Below are positions 6,939 to 13,693 of a stretch of 16,508 nucleotides of DNA, piece after piece. The DNA is from CAZVFX01 sp964626565 (GTDB lineage Bacteria; Myxococcota_A; UBA9042; CAIXZC01). Under the pieces are notes generated by a model. The model saw nothing but the letters and a program-made list of their open reading frames with translations. It searched no databases and had not been told where the DNA came from. Positions within the stretch are counted from its first letter, which is position 1; every line of letters starts with the position of its first letter. The stretch lies in contig CAZVFX010000145.1 of assembly GCA_964626565.1 (NCBI GenBank), positions 1 to 16,508 on the forward strand. The letters are read 5' to 3'. Position numbers and translations under genes: made by a program.

Positions 6939-7403
6939 CTAGTCTGTTGGCTGCCGCCCGCGTTTTGGAAGGTTGAGCAGCGCCTGTGGATCGGGTAGCT
7001 GCAACCTCCAAACCTCATCTTGAAGAATCGCTTTGAGCTTGAATTCGCCTTTGAGGTTTGTACACGCAATCTCGTATGAGACGCCCTGGGTTTCCCCGCT
7101 CTTGGCGCAGGTGGGACGATGCATCCTCCTCAATACCGCCAGCAACGTCGGCCAGTCCAGGCCGGCAGCCTCGCCCCGGGAGTCGACAAATACCTTCTCA
7201 AGGGAGGCAACGGTATCCCGGCTGAGCAACTCCTTCACCCCTTCGATGTCATCGTCTTCGGCCAATGCAAACAGAGTGTCCACCAGGGTTACTTCTCCCC
7301 GGTTTGCCGGTTCGGCCACCGGCGCTGGTTCTCTCCGGCCACAGCCCGTTGCGAAGAGCAGCGCCAAGGTGACGCCGACCGCCAGTCTACATGTTGAATA
7401 CAC
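6939..7403 (-). CDS. Small lipoprotein at the end of the holB operon
   Basis: This is a 154-residue predicted lipoprotein. The signal peptide (YSTCRLAVGVTLALLFATGC) ends at Cys21. A short Pro/Glu linker is followed by a helical part (~38-70, including TLFALAEDDDIEGVKELLSR) and a mixed domain with a possible disulfide pair, Cys99 and Cys114. The layout resembles small NTF2-like or DUF4878-type lipoproteins (helices, then KGEFKLKAILQDEVWRLQLP), but this is not certain. The start is GTG at 7401-7403, which overlaps the tatD-family gene by 17 nt; GGAG lies about 10 nt upstream. The overlap suggests translational coupling. The role is unknown. Confidence 0.7.
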   Translation of the reverse strand: MYSTCRLAVGVTLALLFATGCGRREPAPVAEPANRGEVTLVDTLFALAEDDDIEGVKELLSRDTVASLEKVFVDSRGEAAGLDWPTLLAVLRRMHRPTCAKSGETQGVSYEIACTNLKGEFKLKAILQDEVWRLQLPDPQALLNLPKRGRQPTD

Positions 7404-8190
7404 GACGGGTGTTCTCCGCGGTGAGGGCGGCCAGGGCGGCCGGCTCCATGTTGACGGCTTCGGCTACGGCAGCCACGGTGAAGGCTACGTAAGCAGGCTC
7501 GTTGGTCTTGCCCCGAAACGGCGCCGGGGCAAGGTACGGACAGTCGGTCTCCACCAGCAGCCGTTCCCGCGGAACCGCGGCGAGGGCTTCTCGCAGAGCG
7601 AGGGCCTTGGGAAAGGTCACGATCCCCGGTATTGAGAGGTACAGGCCGCGGGAGATGTATTCGGCTGCGGCATGTTCATCGCCCGAAAAACAGTGGACCA
7701 CCCCCGACAGTGACTCGCCGTACTCATCAAGCACACTCAGCGCTTCCTCCAGCGCCTCACGCACGTGGAGAACCACCGGGAGCGCCAGGTCAAGCGCCAG
7801 GTCGATTTGCCGGCGCATGACGTCCAGTTGAATCTGTTGGGGGGAGTTCATGTAGTGGAAGTCGAGCCCCAGTTCCCCAACTGCGACCACCTCCGGGGAT
7901 TGCAACACCTCGGTCAGCGGTGTCCAAAGTCTGTCGACCGCAGAAGCGTAGTGGGGATGGATCCCCGCGATCATCCGAATCCTCTTATCCCCGGCTGCGA
8001 GAGCCTCGGTTTCAGAGAACACCTCCGGGTTCTTGCCCGCGGCGACCGCGACGATTGCAGAAACGCCGTGGCGCCACGCCCGCTCCAGTACTCCCTCAGC
8101 AAGATTGGCATAGTCGCGCCGCTCCAGGTGGGCGTGGCTATCGATGGCGCCCAGCGCGTCGAATTCCGTCGGTCTCTTTTTCTTTCCCAT
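7387..8190 (-). CDS. TatD/YcfH-family metal-dependent hydrolase
   Basis: This is a 267-residue TIM-barrel metallohydrolase of the TatD family, whose members act as Mg-dependent 3'-5' DNases or nucleases in DNA repair and turnover. Metal ligands are visible in order: His19 and His21 in DSHAHL, Glu106 in VGELGLDFHY, His142 in HVRE, His166 in HCFSG, and Asp216 in LLVETDCPYLAP. The ending GKTNEPAYV, then AENTRRVFN, is typical. The ATG at 8190 is chosen because the basic start GKKKRPTEF leads directly into the first beta strand; the open frame extends upstream only across the PSP1-gene tail. The ribosome-binding site is weak. It lies 10 nt after the PSP1 gene. Whether it is a DNase or D-aminoacyl-tRNA deacylase-like paralogue cannot be told from sequence. 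Confidence 0.93.
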   Translation of the reverse strand: MGKKKRPTEFDALGAIDSHAHLERRDYANLAEGVLERAWRHGVSAIVAVAAGKNPEVFSETEALAAGDKRIRMIAGIHPHYASAVDRLWTPLTEVLQSPEVVAVGELGLDFHYMNSPQQIQLDVMRRQIDLALDLALPVVLHVREALEEALSVLDEYGESLSGVVHCFSGDEHAAAEYISRGLYLSIPGIVTFPKALALREALAAVPRERLLVETDCPYLAPAPFRGKTNEPAYVAFTVAAVAEAVNMEPAALAALTAENTRRVFNM

Positions 8191-8200
8191 GGTCTGGTGA

Positions 8201-9436
8201 CTACTTGTTCTCCGGCGGCTTGTTGCCTGATGATCTCCTTCTCCGCCGCCGCCGGCTGCGGCCGCCGGAAGACTCGCCTTCGCGCCGCGGTTTGGGTTTG
8301 CCGCCGCCTCCGCCGCCCTGGGCGCCGGCCTGTTTAGGCTGCCCGCCGCCGCCTTGTTCGCCCTTCTTTTTGGGCCGCCGTTTTCGGTCACGGCGCGGCT
8401 TGCGTCCTGCGGAGTCGCCCTCTGCCTTCTTACCGCCGCGACCCTCCGATTCGCCTCGCCGGCGACCCCGCCCTCCTTCCTTGCGGTCGCTGGGCCGGTA
8501 CTGTGCAGCTTCAACTTCCGCCCGAGCGGCAGCCTCTGCCGCTTCCCGGGCCGCTTTGGCCTTTTCACCTAGATGATCGATGGGAAAGACCTTGTACGCG
8601 GCCGTATCTTTGAGCCGCGTCTTGACCGCTTGCTGCAGAATGCGAAGTTCTACCACCTCGCCCATTCCCTCGGGAGTCAGCACCGAAGTTCCAACCGCAG
8701 GCATATCGGCCTTCAGCATCTCATAGACTTCCTTTTCGTACGCCAGGCAGCACAACAGTTTCCGGCACTGCCCGGTGATCTTCTCCTGATTGACGACCAA
8801 GCCCTGTTCCTTGGCCATCTTGGTGCGGACAGACTTGAACTCACGAAGGTGTCCGGAGCAGCAGTGCTCCCTTCCGCAGCGCCCCAGACCGCCCAGCATC
8901 TTGGTCTCGTCGCGAGGGCCGATCTGCCGCATTTCGATGCGGCAGCGCAGGGTCCTGGACAACTCTTTGACCAGTTCGCGGAAATCGATGCGCCCGTCCG
9001 CAGTGAAGTAGAAGATGGTGCGATTCTCCCAGGGCACGTACTCGGTCTCCACCAGCTTCATGTCCAGGTGATAGCGCTTCACGAGGCTGACGCAAACTTC
9101 GCGGGCGTTGCTCTCCCTCTCCTGGGTGCGCTGTTGCTGCCAGTCCTTGGATGCACCGGGCATCAGCCTTAGCACGTTGCGCAGGCCCCGGGACGAAATG
9201 GCCTTTTTGGTCGGGTGAGTCAGAATGACCCCGCCCGCGGTGCCCCGCTCCGTTTCAACCACTACCCGATCTCCGGGGAGCAGCTGAAGGTCGTCGTGGC
9301 GATACCAGCCGATCTTGCGAGTACGGTCGGTTTTTACCTGCACGAGGTTGTGCAACTTGCGTTCGTCGGAATCCCCGGCCGCAGCGGCCAGAGCCTCTAT
9401 CTTCTTGCGCGTGGTTCTGAATTCCTGGTCTTCCAT
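8201..9436 (-). CDS. PSP1/YaaT-like protein with long Arg/Gly-rich tail
   Basis: This is a 411-residue protein. Residues ~25-290 are the PSP1 core of the YaaT/RicT type; in Bacillus RicT joins RicA and RicF in a complex that binds Fe-S clusters and steers RNase Y and sporulation signalling. The signature GPRDETKMLGGLGRCG (173-188) is followed by paired cysteines: Cys187, Cys192, Cys193, then Cys224, Cys229, Cys230, plausible cluster ligands. Residues ~291-311 are an Ala/Glu helix, and ~312-411 are a low-complexity tail rich in Arg, Gly and Lys, with GGGG runs and seven consecutive Arg. Bacillus YaaT (about 275 residues) lacks this tail. The start at 9436 has AAGGA 7 nt upstream and lies 10 nt after holB. 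The tail suggests RNA or nucleic-acid binding, by inference. Confidence 0.9.
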   Translation of the reverse strand: MEDQEFRTTRKKIEALAAAAGDSDERKLHNLVQVKTDRTRKIGWYRHDDLQLLPGDRVVVETERGTAGGVILTHPTKKAISSRGLRNVLRLMPGASKDWQQQRTQERESNAREVCVSLVKRYHLDMKLVETEYVPWENRTIFYFTADGRIDFRELVKELSRTLRCRIEMRQIGPRDETKMLGGLGRCGREHCCSGHLREFKSVRTKMAKEQGLVVNQEKITGQCRKLLCCLAYEKEVYEMLKADMPAVGTSVLTPEGMGEVVELRILQQAVKTRLKDTAAYKVFPIDHLGEKAKAAREAAEAAARAEVEAAQYRPSDRKEGGRGRRRGESEGRGGKKAEGDSAGRKPRRDRKRRPKKKGEQGGGGQPKQAGAQGGGGGGKPKPRREGESSGGRSRRRRRRRSSGNKPPENK

Positions 9437-9446
9437 CAATGTTCCT

Positions 9447-10484
9447 TCAAGCCGCCTCGCCATGCCCGGCAAGGCTGACGGCAGTATTGCCCAGGAAATA
9501 CAGCAGATGCCTGGGGTTTTCGTTTCGTTGAATGCCCGCGGTCAATTCTCTCACCGCCCCGGCAAAATCCAGCGCCCCTCTGGTGGACAGCCGGCGGGAT
9601 AGCTTCTCGATGGGTTTGCCCCGTTCCGAAAAAACCAACTCCTCCGGTGCGAAACCGCTGGCCGCCCAAAGGATGTCCCTGGCCAGCAAGCCGGCAATGG
9701 TGCCGACCCGTGACACCGCCTGCCGTTCGTTCTCTCCCGCGGTTCCCAGCAGGCGTACCGAACTCTCCACGCGATCATGGAGAGGGTTGGAAAACAGGTT
9801 GAGCAGGAAGTCGACCACTTCCAGCTTCTGCTCCATGAGGCGGGTCTGGCCCAACTCCAGTGCATGTTCGATGCTGCCCCGGCTAGCTTTCGCAACCGCG
9901 GCGGCCAGAGCCGGGTTTTCGCCCCGGTCCACCAGGAACTGCCGGACCGTATCCACGGGGAGGGGCGGGAACCTGAGGCGCTGGCAACGTGAGACCAGGG
10001 TGGGAAGCACTGCGTCTTCAAGAGTCGTGATCAGCAAGAACAAAGTCTTTTTGGGCGGTTCTTCGAGGATCTTGAGCAACATGTTGCCCGCCTCGTCGGT
10101 GAGCCTGTCAGCCGGGTCGAGGAGAACCACCTTGAAGCGGCCCATCACAGGGGGGAAGTGAAGACGGGAGACGATGTCGATGAGGTATCCCTTTCCACGG
10201 TCCGTGGCCGTACTGCCCTTGATGATGCGCCGGTCTCGCTGGACCGGGACAAAGAGGTCGGGAAATTCTTCCCGGTTGATGAGGCGGCAGTTGGGGCACG
10301 AGTCGCACGCATCCTCGCCCTCACCGTCGCAACTGAGCGCTTTGGCGAACTGAATCGCGGTGAAACGCTTCCCCACTCCGGGAGGCCCGACAAAAAGGTA
10401 CGCACCGGGGATGCGCTCAGAAGCAATTGCCGATTGCAGCACCCGGACCGCCTGCGCCTGTCCGTATATGTTCTCAAAAGCCAC
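9447..10484 (-). CDS. holB: DNA polymerase III delta' subunit
   Basis: This is a 345-residue AAA+ clamp-loader subunit that helps load the beta clamp during replication. The Walker A motif GPPGVGKR is at 33-40. A zinc module Cys52, Cys60, Cys63, Cys66 follows. The Walker B-like strand is VVLLDPADRLTDEA (119-132), and the SRC motif (165-167) is present. The P-loop is intact, unlike Escherichia coli delta', so it may bind ATP or act more like DnaX. Its length near 334 and helical collar C-terminus favour HolB over DnaX, which is usually longer. The start is GTG (10482-10484) with AAGGAA 5 nt upstream. It is first in the operon holB-PSP1-tatD-lipoprotein, and that neighbourhood is typical of holB. 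Confidence 0.92.
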   Translation of the reverse strand: MAFENIYGQAQAVRVLQSAIASERIPGAYLFVGPPGVGKRFTAIQFAKALSCDGEGEDACDSCPNCRLINREEFPDLFVPVQRDRRIIKGSTATDRGKGYLIDIVSRLHFPPVMGRFKVVLLDPADRLTDEAGNMLLKILEEPPKKTLFLLITTLEDAVLPTLVSRCQRLRFPPLPVDTVRQFLVDRGENPALAAAVAKASRGSIEHALELGQTRLMEQKLEVVDFLLNLFSNPLHDRVESSVRLLGTAGENERQAVSRVGTIAGLLARDILWAASGFAPEELVFSERGKPIEKLSRRLSTRGALDFAGAVRELTAGIQRNENPRHLLYFLGNTAVSLAGHGEAA

Positions 10485-10525
10485 GTGGTTTCCTTTACGG
10501 GAGCATAAGCCCCCCGACTTCGGCC

Positions 10526-10554
10526 ATTCTAAACACTATCTCACCGTGAGTCGA
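10526..10554 (-). promoter_or_regulatory. Promoter of the holB operon with an internal inverted repeat
   Basis: On the minus strand TCGACT (10549-10554), 17 nt, TAGAAT (10526-10531) gives a start near 10519 and a ~35-nt leader. The perfect inverted repeat CTCAC-C-GTGAG (10540-10550) lies in the spacer and touches the -35, so a regulator could act here. Confidence 0.45.
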
Positions 10555-10598
10555 GAAAAGATTCCGCGCCCGCGAGATTCGCAGTGACAAGATTTTTG

Positions 10599-10628
10599 TT
10601 GAAATGGTCCGTGGCTTCACTATATTAT
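10599..10628 (+). promoter_or_regulatory. Sigma70-type promoter of the RelA/SpoT-fold gene
   Basis: TTGAAA (10599-10604) precedes TATATT (10621-10626, spacer 16) or TATTAT (10623-10628, spacer 18). Each box is close to consensus. A start near 10633 leaves a leader of about 26 nt before the ATG at 10659 and lies downstream of the alternative GTG at 10584, which decides the start. Confidence 0.6.
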
Positions 10629-10658
10629 GCCGTGCCTTTCTGTCGGTATAGGAACGAA

Positions 10659-11738
10659 ATGGAAGACGGCAGCTACCCCATCGACACCAGTCTGCAACGA
10701 CTGCTGGCTGTCAAGAAAATCACTCACGGGGACCTGTTGGAGATCCGCGGACTTCTACGGGGCGATTCCGTCATAGACTGGAGCAAGCTGCATTTTCGCA
10801 GCATTCCTGCGGTGAACGAGTTTCTGCGGGTGTTCATGTGCGACCCTGACAACGTCCGGGACATGGAGCGAATTCTGCAGGTTCACCGCGCCTCGGTGGA
10901 CTACCTTTCGGCTGTGCTGGAGCTTGAGGTCCCGTCGGTGCTGGCCCATCCCCATCGGATCCAGAATCTGTTTCTCTATGCTTCTTCACCCGGCAAGCAC
11001 CGCACCAAGGCCTGCACGCTGCTGAAAGTGATGTATGTGATCAACCACCTGGAAGCCCGCCAGCTTCTGTTTAATCTGCCCATTAGTGAACGGGAGCTTT
11101 TTTCCCGCGTTGAAAAGCGGGTGAGCAAGACGGTGATGCGCATGGTGGAGCTGGGTTTCGCGGTGGAAGAGTATGTTGCTTCGCAAAAGACCAAGGAGAG
11201 CCTGGTGACCAAGGTGCTCTCCAAGCGGGAAGGCACCGCGGCGCAGGTGTTCGACCGCATCCGCTTTCGTATAATCGTCTCGCAGAAGAAGCAGCTCCTT
11301 CCTGTACTGTTTCACCTGAAACGCCACCTCTTCCCTTTTCCGTGTGTCATTCCGGGCGAATCCAGCAACAACATCGAGCCGTTTCAGGATCTGGTCTATG
11401 AGGCGTTCGGCATGCGGGTGGAGGAGACCACGGTGATGCCGGCCTCCATGCGCAGCAACGAGTTTTCACACCGCGACTACAAAGTGATCAACTTCATCGC
11501 CGATATCCCCCTGCGCGTTCAGGACATTATCGAGCGGTCAAATCTCATGATGTTGTCCCGCTTCGGAAATACGGTATTCATCCCGACCGAGTTTCAGATT
11601 TTCGATACCGCCAGTCACTTCCTCAATGAATCGGGTCCGGCCGCGCATTCGCACTACAAAGGCAGGCAGGTCAGTGAGGTTATTTCGCGCCTGTATGCAG
11701 GAAAGCAGGACGGGGAAGAAGAGGATCAGTCCGACTGA
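10659..11738 (+). CDS. Divergent RelA/SpoT synthetase-fold protein
   Basis: This is a 359-residue soluble protein. The N-terminal ~165 residues are helical and unlike the HD hydrolase domain of RelA/SpoT. The C-terminal part matches the (p)ppGpp synthetase domain in spacing: K177-T-K-E-S181-L-V-T-K185 (usual KSPxSxxxK), D199 with RFRIIV (usual DxxxxR[IV][IV]), Y274-K-V-I-N (usual YKSLH), and E311-F-Q313-I, H320, E324, AAH (328-330) and YK (333-334) exactly as in ExQIRTxxxH-x3-E-x3-AAHxxYK. The Arg of the usual RxKS motif is Ser175, the Arg of QIRT is Phe315, and the His of YxSxH is Asn278. So the fold is well supported but (p)ppGpp synthesis is doubtful. It may belong to the uncharacterised myxobacterial family TIGR04552 (from memory, unchecked). 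ATG 10659 has AGGA 5 nt upstream. Confidence 0.8.
   Translation: MEDGSYPIDTSLQRLLAVKKITHGDLLEIRGLLRGDSVIDWSKLHFRSIPAVNEFLRVFMCDPDNVRDMERILQVHRASVDYLSAVLELEVPSVLAHPHRIQNLFLYASSPGKHRTKACTLLKVMYVINHLEARQLLFNLPISERELFSRVEKRVSKTVMRMVELGFAVEEYVASQKTKESLVTKVLSKREGTAAQVFDRIRFRIIVSQKKQLLPVLFHLKRHLFPFPCVIPGESSNNIEPFQDLVYEAFGMRVEETTVMPASMRSNEFSHRDYKVINFIADIPLRVQDIIERSNLMMLSRFGNTVFIPTEFQIFDTASHFLNESGPAAHSHYKGRQVSEVISRLYAGKQDGEEEDQSD
11726..11738. repeat. Palindrome formed by two overlapping gene ends
   Basis: TCAGTC-C-GACTGA is a perfect inverted repeat around one base. It carries the last codons and the TGA stops of both the plus-strand RelA/SpoT-fold gene and the minus-strand kinase-like gene, so both proteins end in QSD. 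Confidence 0.85.
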
Positions 11739-12589
11739 GCACGGGCTGCATAGGCTTTGGCGGCCAACTCAGCCAGTTCATCGCGCATTTTCTGCGTCTT
11801 GCCCGATACCAGGTAGCCCGCGATCTCCCGGCGCAGGGCTCGGGCGGTCCCGAAGACGTACAGCCCGCTCCGGTCCACGGAACGTTTGATCACCTCCACC
11901 AGGCCCTTGGGGAAGCGGTTGCCGGTTTCCACCCGGCTCATGCCGCCCAGGCAGGTTACGAGCAGTTGTCCGATCGCGTATGTGTCAGCTTCCGGGGACT
12001 TGCCCTTATCCAGGAGGAACGGGGGCACCTCTTCACCGCGGCTGCGCAAGATGCGGCGGTAGAGGTCGTCCTCGGCCAGCGCCACTCCAAGGTCCAGAAG
12101 GCGAACCTCGCCCGAGATATCCACCATGACGTTGGCGCCGCGGATATCGCCGTGAACGAGGGGGCGTGAGCCCCGTTTGAAGCGGTGCAGATATTCTGCA
12201 GCCTGGGCAAGATCTCCGGCCATCAGCACCCATGCTTCCGGTCGCGGCGAGTGAGCGTTGTCTTCGCACCACTGGAGTATCTCCAGGATGGTCGCGCCTT
12301 CGACGTACTCCATCACCAGGTATGGGATTCCCTTGTGTACCCCGACGTCGGTAGCATCCAGGAAGGCGCGGTGCTTGACCTTCTGCATCAGCTCGGTCTC
12401 GCGCCAGAACAGTCCCAGCAGATCCGGGTCCTCCCTCACCGTCGGCAAAGGCCGCTTGACTGCCCAGGTTGCAATGGTCCCGTCGTCGGTGAGGCTCTCG
12501 GCCTTGAGCACTTCACCCATGCCCCCGTACCTGATGCGGTCGATGATAGTGTATTTGCCCAGGGGGAACGGCACGAACATTGGTTTCAT
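11726..12589 (-). CDS. Small soluble Hanks-type protein kinase, partly degenerate
   Basis: This is a 287-residue Ser/Thr kinase-fold protein with no membrane segment or sensor domain. The Gly-rich loop YGGMGEV is at 21-27, Lys45 in AVK, helix-C Glu64, and hinge MEYVEG 93-98. The catalytic loop HGDIRGANV (146-154) keeps Asp148 and Asn153 but has Gly for the HRD Arg and Arg for the usual Lys. The metal motif is DLG (166-168). The activation segment is odd: where APE should stand (13 residues before Asp202 of DTYAIG) there is VPPF, so the structural Glu is missing. It could be an active, unregulated (non-RD) kinase or a pseudokinase. GGAG is only 1 nt from ATG 12589 but 10 nt from ATG 12580, which may be the true start. 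It is the last gene of the operon, 9 nt after dnaJ. Confidence 0.85.
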   Translation of the reverse strand: MKPMFVPFPLGKYTIIDRIRYGGMGEVLKAESLTDDGTIATWAVKRPLPTVREDPDLLGLFWRETELMQKVKHRAFLDATDVGVHKGIPYLVMEYVEGATILEILQWCEDNAHSPRPEAWVLMAGDLAQAAEYLHRFKRGSRPLVHGDIRGANVMVDISGEVRLLDLGVALAEDDLYRRILRSRGEEVPPFLLDKGKSPEADTYAIGQLLVTCLGGMSRVETGNRFPKGLVEVIKRSVDRSGLYVFGTARALRREIAGYLVSGKTQKMRDELAELAAKAYAARAQSD

Positions 12590-12598
12590 TCTCCGTGT

Positions 12599-13666
12599 TT
12601 AAAAAAGCTCTTCCAGACCCCTGAGAGCCTTCTTCTGCTTTCGGCTCAGTTTACCGGGAATCAGTACGCGCACATGAACATGCAGGTTCCCCCGCCGGCC
12701 CGAATTGGGGTCCGGCATGCCCGATCCGCGGATGGAGATAACATGATCAGGCTGAGTCCCTTCGGGTATGGTCACCGCAGTCGACCCGTCAATGAGTTCG
12801 ATATCGACCTTTGCACCCAGAGCCGCCTGCAGGAACGAAATGGGCAGATCCAGATGCAGGTCACTTCCTTCCCGCTGGAAGACTGCGTGGGGCTCCACTT
12901 CGAAAACCAGGAACAGGTCGCCGTGAGGGCCGCCGTTGCGTCCGGGGCCGCCCTCACCTGCGATAGGCATGGTATCCCCGGTGTCCACACCTCCGGGCAC
13001 GGCCGCTTTCACCGTGCGTTCGGTACGCACCCGGCCCTCGCCGCGGCATTTGTCGCAAGGCCTGGTAATGACCCGTCCCCGGCCACCGCAACTCCCACAC
13101 GGGACGGAAACCCGCATGAAACCGCTGGAGCTGATGAGCTGGCCGCTGCCGCCGCAGTCAGTGCAGGTAGCTACACCTCCGCTTTCCGCACCGGAGCCCT
13201 GGCAATGGACACACTCATCGACCCGGGTGACCGGTATCTCTCGATCTATTCCGTGGAAAGCCTCCTCGAAAGTCAACGTGACCCGAGTCTTGACGTTCTG
13301 GCCCTTCTGCGGACGCGGACGGCCCCGGCGGCCGCCGCCACCGCCGAATCCGAACAGGTCGCCCAGAACAGAACTGAAAATGTCGGAGAACTGGAAGATG
13401 TCGTCGGCACCGTTAAATCCGGTGAAGCCGGCTCCCTCCAATCCACGATGCCCGTATGCATCGTAGATCTTCCGTTGTTCAGGGTCGGAAATCACCTTGT
13501 AGGCTTCTGTCGCTTCCTTGAATTTGGCCTCTGCCTCAGCATCACCAGGGTTCTTGTCCGGGTGATACTGTATCGCCAATCGTCGATAAGCTCGCTTCAC
13601 CTCGCCCAGATCAGTCTGCCGGTCTACACCCAGCACTTCATAGTAGTCGCGTTTCGACTCGCTCAT
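12599..13666 (-). CDS. dnaJ: Chaperone DnaJ (Hsp40)
   Basis: This is a 355-residue type I J-protein, co-chaperone that stimulates the DnaK ATPase and delivers unfolded substrates. The J domain (about 7-72) has HPD at 35-37. The Gly/Phe-rich region spans ~73-112, including GFGGGGG. Four CxxCxGxG zinc motifs begin at Cys152, Cys168, Cys190 and Cys204, followed by the two beta-barrel substrate domains ending in RGNLHVHVRVLIP. The length is slightly short of the usual ~375. The ATG at 13666 has AGAGG 5 nt upstream. No dnaK or grpE is adjacent; instead dnaJ sits 27 nt after the Fe-S oxidoreductase gene and 9 nt before a kinase-like gene, an unusual setting that suggests a second or specialised DnaJ copy. 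Confidence 0.95.
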   Translation of the reverse strand: MSESKRDYYEVLGVDRQTDLGEVKRAYRRLAIQYHPDKNPGDAEAEAKFKEATEAYKVISDPEQRKIYDAYGHRGLEGAGFTGFNGADDIFQFSDIFSSVLGDLFGFGGGGGRRGRPRPQKGQNVKTRVTLTFEEAFHGIDREIPVTRVDECVHCQGSGAESGGVATCTDCGGSGQLISSSGFMRVSVPCGSCGGRGRVITRPCDKCRGEGRVRTERTVKAAVPGGVDTGDTMPIAGEGGPGRNGGPHGDLFLVFEVEPHAVFQREGSDLHLDLPISFLQAALGAKVDIELIDGSTAVTIPEGTQPDHVISIRGSGMPDPNSGRRGNLHVHVRVLIPGKLSRKQKKALRGLEELF

Positions 13667-13693
13667 CAGCCCTCTTTTTGCAGGGACAGAAGC

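Noticed and set aside
8215..8400. GCCGCC/CCGCCG-rich stretch looking like a DNA repeat
   Set aside because: It is explained by Arg, Gly and Lys codons of the PSP1-protein tail rather than a separate repeat element.
8191..8568. Upstream extension of the TatD frame by 126 codons
   Set aside because: The extra sequence is the out-of-frame reading of the Arg/Gly-rich PSP1 tail; the TatD fold begins right after the ATG at 8190.
10584..10658. GTG start 25 codons upstream of the RelA/SpoT-fold gene
   Set aside because: The -10 box (10621-10628) and predicted transcript start lie downstream of it, and the ATG at 10659 has a proper ribosome-binding site.
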